Source: Desulfuromonadaceae bacterium (lineage in GTDB: Bacteria; Desulfobacterota; Desulfuromonadia; Geobacterales; Pseudopelobacteraceae). From it: DNA of 40,146 nucleotides. Of this stretch, positions 36,709 through 40,146 are shown piece by piece. The stretch's first letter is position 1; the number at the start of each line of letters is the position of its first letter. Below the pieces are notes generated by a model. That model was not told where the DNA came from. It did not search any database and saw only the letters and a program-made list of their open reading frames with translations. Position numbers and translations under genes: made by a program. The stretch spans positions 1-40,146 of the forward strand of contig JAQTQX010000034.1 of the NCBI GenBank assembly GCA_028712075.1, written 5' to 3'.

Positions 36709-37793
36709 TTTTCGTATTCTCCGTTGATCATCTCATTTGCCTCTTTATCAGACAGGTTGTAGCCAAAAAATCTCCGGTAAAAGGTTTTGGTTTCTGCAAC
36801 CAGATCAATTTCTTTGAATCTGTCCGGATGAAAATGTTTGGCAGCCCAGAGGACGGTCAAAGGTTGCTCAATCGTTCTATTACCCCATGAATGTGTGCTT
36901 ATTGGCGTGCAATACACCCGCTTATTTACAACCGCATTAACCTTGGAAAGCCTCTTGTCCTGATAAACCCGTGCTATTTTGTCCGGAGCGTAGACAATCA
37001 TAATATCCGGATTCCAGAGCAGTATCTGTTCATGGGAATATTTGGCGTTTCCATATTTCTGTAGCCCTGTTGTCACACTTTGTCCCCCTGCTTCGTGAAT
37101 CCACCAATCGACAATGGGGGGTGGCTGCGTAAGGGTATCCGGGTTAAAAAAAAGGACTTTGGGCATGGACGATTTTGAGAGCCCTCTCGACGTCTTGCGT
37201 ACCCCGGCCATTATTGTTTCGAAGTAACGCAGGTATTCATTGCTTTTGGCCGTTCGATCCAGAACATCAGCAAGCAGGCTCATGCTTGCCTTGACATCCG
37301 CAATATCCCTCCACTCGGTATAGATCACAGGAATAGTGATACGGCTCTTTTCCAGAATCCTTAACGTATCCATATCCATGGTAATAATAATGTCAGGGCA
37401 CAGTTTGAGTAGAACTTCAGCGTTGACGCTCCGGCCCTGGCCCTGTCCTTGTAGCACCGGCTGCTCAGCCAGGTGCGGCGCAATAGCGGTTTGCATGCGC
37501 TGCCACCTGGTTCTGGCAAAGGACGGAAGGCCGTTGACAATTTTCCTCCCTTCCCCAAGAGCAATAAGATAGCTATTGATGACAGGCACCGCTCCGATAG
37601 TTGCTATGCGTGAAATCTTACGCGGCACCGTCACTTTTCGCCCCGCCATGTCGGTAACATATCGCGTCTGCGAGAGATTACCCGTGAGACAGCCCTGGGA
37701 TTCTGCCGCTATTGCTTCGCTGCAACAGATTCCGCATACGCATACCGTCAGTACCCATTTCCATAACCTGAAATTCACGTTCATCCTCACCAT
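36705..37793 (-). CDS. Periplasmic metal-chelate/cobalamin-type binding protein
   Basis: This 362-residue protein belongs to the ABC periplasmic binding family of iron-chelate and cobalamin transporters: TDMAGRKVTVPRKISRIATI, then DIIITMDMDTLRILEKS, then LLWNPDIMIVYAPDKI. A signal peptide with cleavage near AIA precedes it. It probably picks up the compound brought in by the TonB receptor encoded four bases upstream. The FecCD-type permease that normally partners with it is absent from the cluster. The start may be ATG 37793 or ATG 37784. Confidence 0.88.
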   Translation of the reverse strand: MVRMNVNFRLWKWVLTVCVCGICCSEAIAAESQGCLTGNLSQTRYVTDMAGRKVTVPRKISRIATIGAVPVINSYLIALGEGRKIVNGLPSFARTRWQRMQTAIAPHLAEQPVLQGQGQGRSVNAEVLLKLCPDIIITMDMDTLRILEKSRITIPVIYTEWRDIADVKASMSLLADVLDRTAKSNEYLRYFETIMAGVRKTSRGLSKSSMPKVLFFNPDTLTQPPPIVDWWIHEAGGQSVTTGLQKYGNAKYSHEQILLWNPDIMIVYAPDKIARVYQDKRLSKVNAVVNKRVYCTPISTHSWGNRTIEQPLTVLWAAKHFHPDRFKEIDLVAETKTFYRRFFGYNLSDKEANEMINGEYEK

Positions 37794-37797
37794 TCGG

Positions 37798-39996
37798 TTA
37801 AAACTTGATTTGCGCCGATGCCAGAGCAGTTAAAGGGGCTCCGGTATAGCTTGAGTTCAGCCAATAGGTTTCATTACTGACATTGGAAATATTCAGGCGA
37901 AGTATCATGGGATAGTCTTGATAAATCTTGAACTGGTAACGCGCGCCGATATCGCCGGTAACAATATTTGGCAAGTATTCTGTATTCATGGTGTCCGCAG
38001 CCTGTTTGCCGGTAAAATAGGCGCCGCCGGTAAGTGTAAGCCCTGGAACAGCATCAATGTCATACTCCAGATAAAGCTTTGCGAACTGCTGCGGGACATC
38101 AACAGGAGTCTTGCCTTCCAGGGCTGTATTTGAAGCATTTTTTGTCACTTTCGCCTGCATGAGCGTAAATCCGCCAAGCACCGTCAGGTTTGAAGTAACC
38201 CTTCCCGTTGCAGAAAATTCCAGCCCCTTATGCACTTGTCGGCCATCCTGCTTATAAGCCTTATCCGCAGGGTCGGTATACTCAAACGCCTTTTCGATAG
38301 TAAAGAGCGCCAGGGTTAAGAGTGTCCCGCCAACGGTGGCCTTTGCGCCGGCTTCATACTGCCTGCTTGACAGCGGCGCCATGGTTTCACCTTTGTTTGC
38401 GGCGGTAGCCGGTGCCGTGCCTCCTTTTTCCAGCCCTTCCGTATAGGTGAAATACGTGGAAACCTGCGGAACGACTTTGTAGACCAGTGAGAGACTCGGA
38501 ACCCATGCATCTTTTTCGTAACTTGCTTTTGTTGCTCCCGTTTCGCGGTCGTATGTTTTGCTTACAATTTGCGCATAGTTCACCCCCAGAAGCAGCGACA
38601 AGGAGTCATTGATTGTAACGGTGTCACCGATCATGAAGTTCTTATTTTCCGTCAGGCCGGAATCAACAAAATTTCTTGTTCCTTCACTATGAGCCGGTTC
38701 AGCCACATAAACGGGATTGGAAAAAGAGAAAGCGCCTGAAAGGGTGAGCACGCTGGCTGTATCTTGATACTCCTTCAATTCATGGTGCCGGCCAAAAAAA
38801 CCAAGTGTCATCTTATGTGAAACAGGGCCGGTACTGAATGTGCTGTCCAAAGCGGCATAGCCGGATGTAACGTAATATTTCCACGGAGCCCAGATCGTCG
38901 CTTTTTCAGTATACGTACCGTTATTGGCAGCTACCGTGTTGGTGAATATGGTGCCTTCTCTCGTCAATGTTTGATAGGCGAGGCCGGTTCGAACAGTAAA
39001 TTTATCGTTCAACTCCCATGTAAGGTTTGTTCCTACCTTTGCCCGTTCTTCCCTGGTAAAACCGTATTTCTGCGCCCAGAGTTTCTCCGGATCAGGTACA
39101 GAGGCATGCTTGATCCCGGAGTTAAAAGTCCAGGCCGGCACCGTGCCATTGATCTTGTAATCATGATATGATGCGTCAACCTGAAGGAGCAGGTTGCTGG
39201 TTATATGCCAGTCAATGGCGCCGCTTGCCAGAAAACGGTTAACACTTTGAAAATCAACAGCAGTGTCCCCCTCATGCCCCACAAGATTCAATCTGTAGGC
39301 AAGCTTGTCCTTGTAGATCGGGCCGCCGAAATCGCCGTGAATATAATGTGTGCTGCCGCCATAGGTGCCGAGCGTGATATTTTTTTGCGGTGCAAGAGTG
39401 GGGCTTTTCAATACATAATTGATCATGCCACCCGGATAGGCCGGCCCGTACAGAAACCCGGAAAGTCCCGACAAAAATTCCACTCTTTCCTTGTCTTCAA
39501 CATTTGCCATCGAACTACCGATAAGAATGCCGTTTTCCCTGGTTTGGAAATTATCGACCTTAAAACCCCGCATCATGACATACGGTTGGTTGCCTCGATC
39601 TTGAGGCTGGTTAATCAGGGTAGTTGGGTTTACCCGGAACAGAGAATCAGGCGTGGATGCCTGTAGATTTTCAATAAACTCCTGGGGAATTACGCTTATG
39701 GAGTATGGAGTATCCTGAAGCTTCATTTCTCCCAGTAAGCCCACACCAGTAACCTTCTCAACTTTGTAGCCGGATTCAGCGCCGCCTTCCCTGGCTTGCC
39801 GTTTCGCCTTGACTTCAACGGCGCCTAACTGATACTCCGGTGGTTGCTTATCCTTGATTGCCGGGCTGGAAACGTTGCCATCTTCATTCTTCTCTTCCGC
39901 CAATGCCGGAGCAGTCATAAGCGAAACCAGAAGCAGCGCCGTAATCACCCACCGCTCCCTGCCATCTGCCTTGAAACTGTTGCTTGCCATCTTCAT
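37798..39996 (-). CDS. TonB-dependent siderophore-type receptor
   Basis: This 732-residue outer-membrane receptor has a signal peptide ending at TAPALA, a plug domain (DTPYSISVIPQEFIENLQAS, NQPYVMMRGFKVDNFQTREN, LYGPAYPGGMINYVLK) of the FhuA/FpvA class, and a barrel ending in the terminal phenylalanine of ASAQIKF. The plug form suggests a siderophore or other organic metal chelate as ligand. ATG 39996 has GGAGG five bases upstream; the frame can extend to 40008, but that codon overlaps the ribosome site. It heads the cluster with the periplasmic binding protein, the cytoplasmic binding-like protein, the GTPase and the ATPase. Its leader is the 124-bp terminal repeat. Confidence 0.92.
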   Translation of the reverse strand: MKMASNSFKADGRERWVITALLLVSLMTAPALAEEKNEDGNVSSPAIKDKQPPEYQLGAVEVKAKRQAREGGAESGYKVEKVTGVGLLGEMKLQDTPYSISVIPQEFIENLQASTPDSLFRVNPTTLINQPQDRGNQPYVMMRGFKVDNFQTRENGILIGSSMANVEDKERVEFLSGLSGFLYGPAYPGGMINYVLKSPTLAPQKNITLGTYGGSTHYIHGDFGGPIYKDKLAYRLNLVGHEGDTAVDFQSVNRFLASGAIDWHITSNLLLQVDASYHDYKINGTVPAWTFNSGIKHASVPDPEKLWAQKYGFTREERAKVGTNLTWELNDKFTVRTGLAYQTLTREGTIFTNTVAANNGTYTEKATIWAPWKYYVTSGYAALDSTFSTGPVSHKMTLGFFGRHHELKEYQDTASVLTLSGAFSFSNPVYVAEPAHSEGTRNFVDSGLTENKNFMIGDTVTINDSLSLLLGVNYAQIVSKTYDRETGATKASYEKDAWVPSLSLVYKVVPQVSTYFTYTEGLEKGGTAPATAANKGETMAPLSSRQYEAGAKATVGGTLLTLALFTIEKAFEYTDPADKAYKQDGRQVHKGLEFSATGRVTSNLTVLGGFTLMQAKVTKNASNTALEGKTPVDVPQQFAKLYLEYDIDAVPGLTLTGGAYFTGKQAADTMNTEYLPNIVTGDIGARYQFKIYQDYPMILRLNISNVSNETYWLNSSYTGAPLTALASAQIKF

Positions 39997-40019
39997 TTTA
40001 TCCTCCATTTTGTTGTATG

Positions 40020-40143
40020 CGAATTGGTCAGAATTTCTGACTTTTTCTTCTGTTTATTCTTTTATTTCAGTTTGTTACTAAGTTTTGCCTTGTCTCCCTC
40101 CATGATTCTGGTTAAATACGATGGTATGGGAGGACAAGCTCAT
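40020..40143 (-). repeat. Right copy of 124-bp terminal inverted repeat
   Basis: It matches bases 1-124 exactly in inverse orientation and contains the same hairpin (40089-40138) and palindrome (40027-40041). It forms the 5' region of the TonB receptor gene, ending 23 bp before its start codon. Confidence 0.95.
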
Positions 40144-40146
40144 GTC

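Overview
The window looks like chromosomal DNA from an anaerobic Desulfuromonadota bacterium of the Geobacter group (Geobacterales). The reasons are the fused nifEN gene, the density of chemoreceptors and hybrid histidine kinases, a 59-residue SAP-like protein of a type I recall from Geobacter genomes, and an nif promoter/leader of the sigma-54 plus antitermination kind. This assignment is inference from gene content; I could not run a database search.

Layout. (1) 1-14742, plus strand: signalling island. It holds a PAS-LuxR regulator, a STAS-like protein, the small SAP-like protein, two closely related methyl-accepting chemotaxis proteins with CheW and a chemoreceptor-tail fragment between them, then a run of histidine kinases and receivers, four of which overlap as one operon (9329-14742). 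(2) 14788-23675, minus strand: molybdenum nitrogenase genes nifH, nifD, nifK, then a gene for a divergent diadenylate-cyclase-like (DAC) protein, then fused nifEN. nifH has a sigma-54 promoter and a long leader with an intrinsic terminator and an overlapping hexaloop hairpin, which fits ANTAR-type antitermination. (3) 23675-28584, minus strand: molybdate locus modE, modD, modA, a MoaE-like gene, modB, modC, with a strong candidate ModE operator before modE. (4) 28784-33818, minus strand: a tight operon of a TonB receptor, a SAM methyltransferase, a radical SAM enzyme and an unrecognised protein, preceded by a weaker ModE-like site and ending just upstream of modE. (5) 33978-39996, minus strand: a second TonB system with a periplasmic binding protein, a solute-binding-like protein lacking a signal peptide, a HypB/UreG-like GTPase and an ABC-type ATPase, but no membrane permease.

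How it fits together. ModE/ModABC supply and sense molybdate for the FeMo nitrogenase encoded next door; NifEN is the scaffold on which the cofactor is finished. The two TonB clusters probably import metal complexes. The four-gene cluster beside modE and the five-gene cluster with GTPase and ATPase are the best candidates for undescribed systems.

The first 124 bases and bases 40020-40143 are a perfect inverted repeat that can fold into a long hairpin and carries a 15-bp palindrome. It lies directly upstream of the outermost gene at each end. It is either a shared leader/regulatory element or the repeat at which an assembly contig broke. Several intergenic palindromic repeats (before cheW, nifH-nifD, nifD-nifK, upstream of modD) are also present. 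I saw no tRNA, rRNA, CRISPR array or intact insertion sequence.
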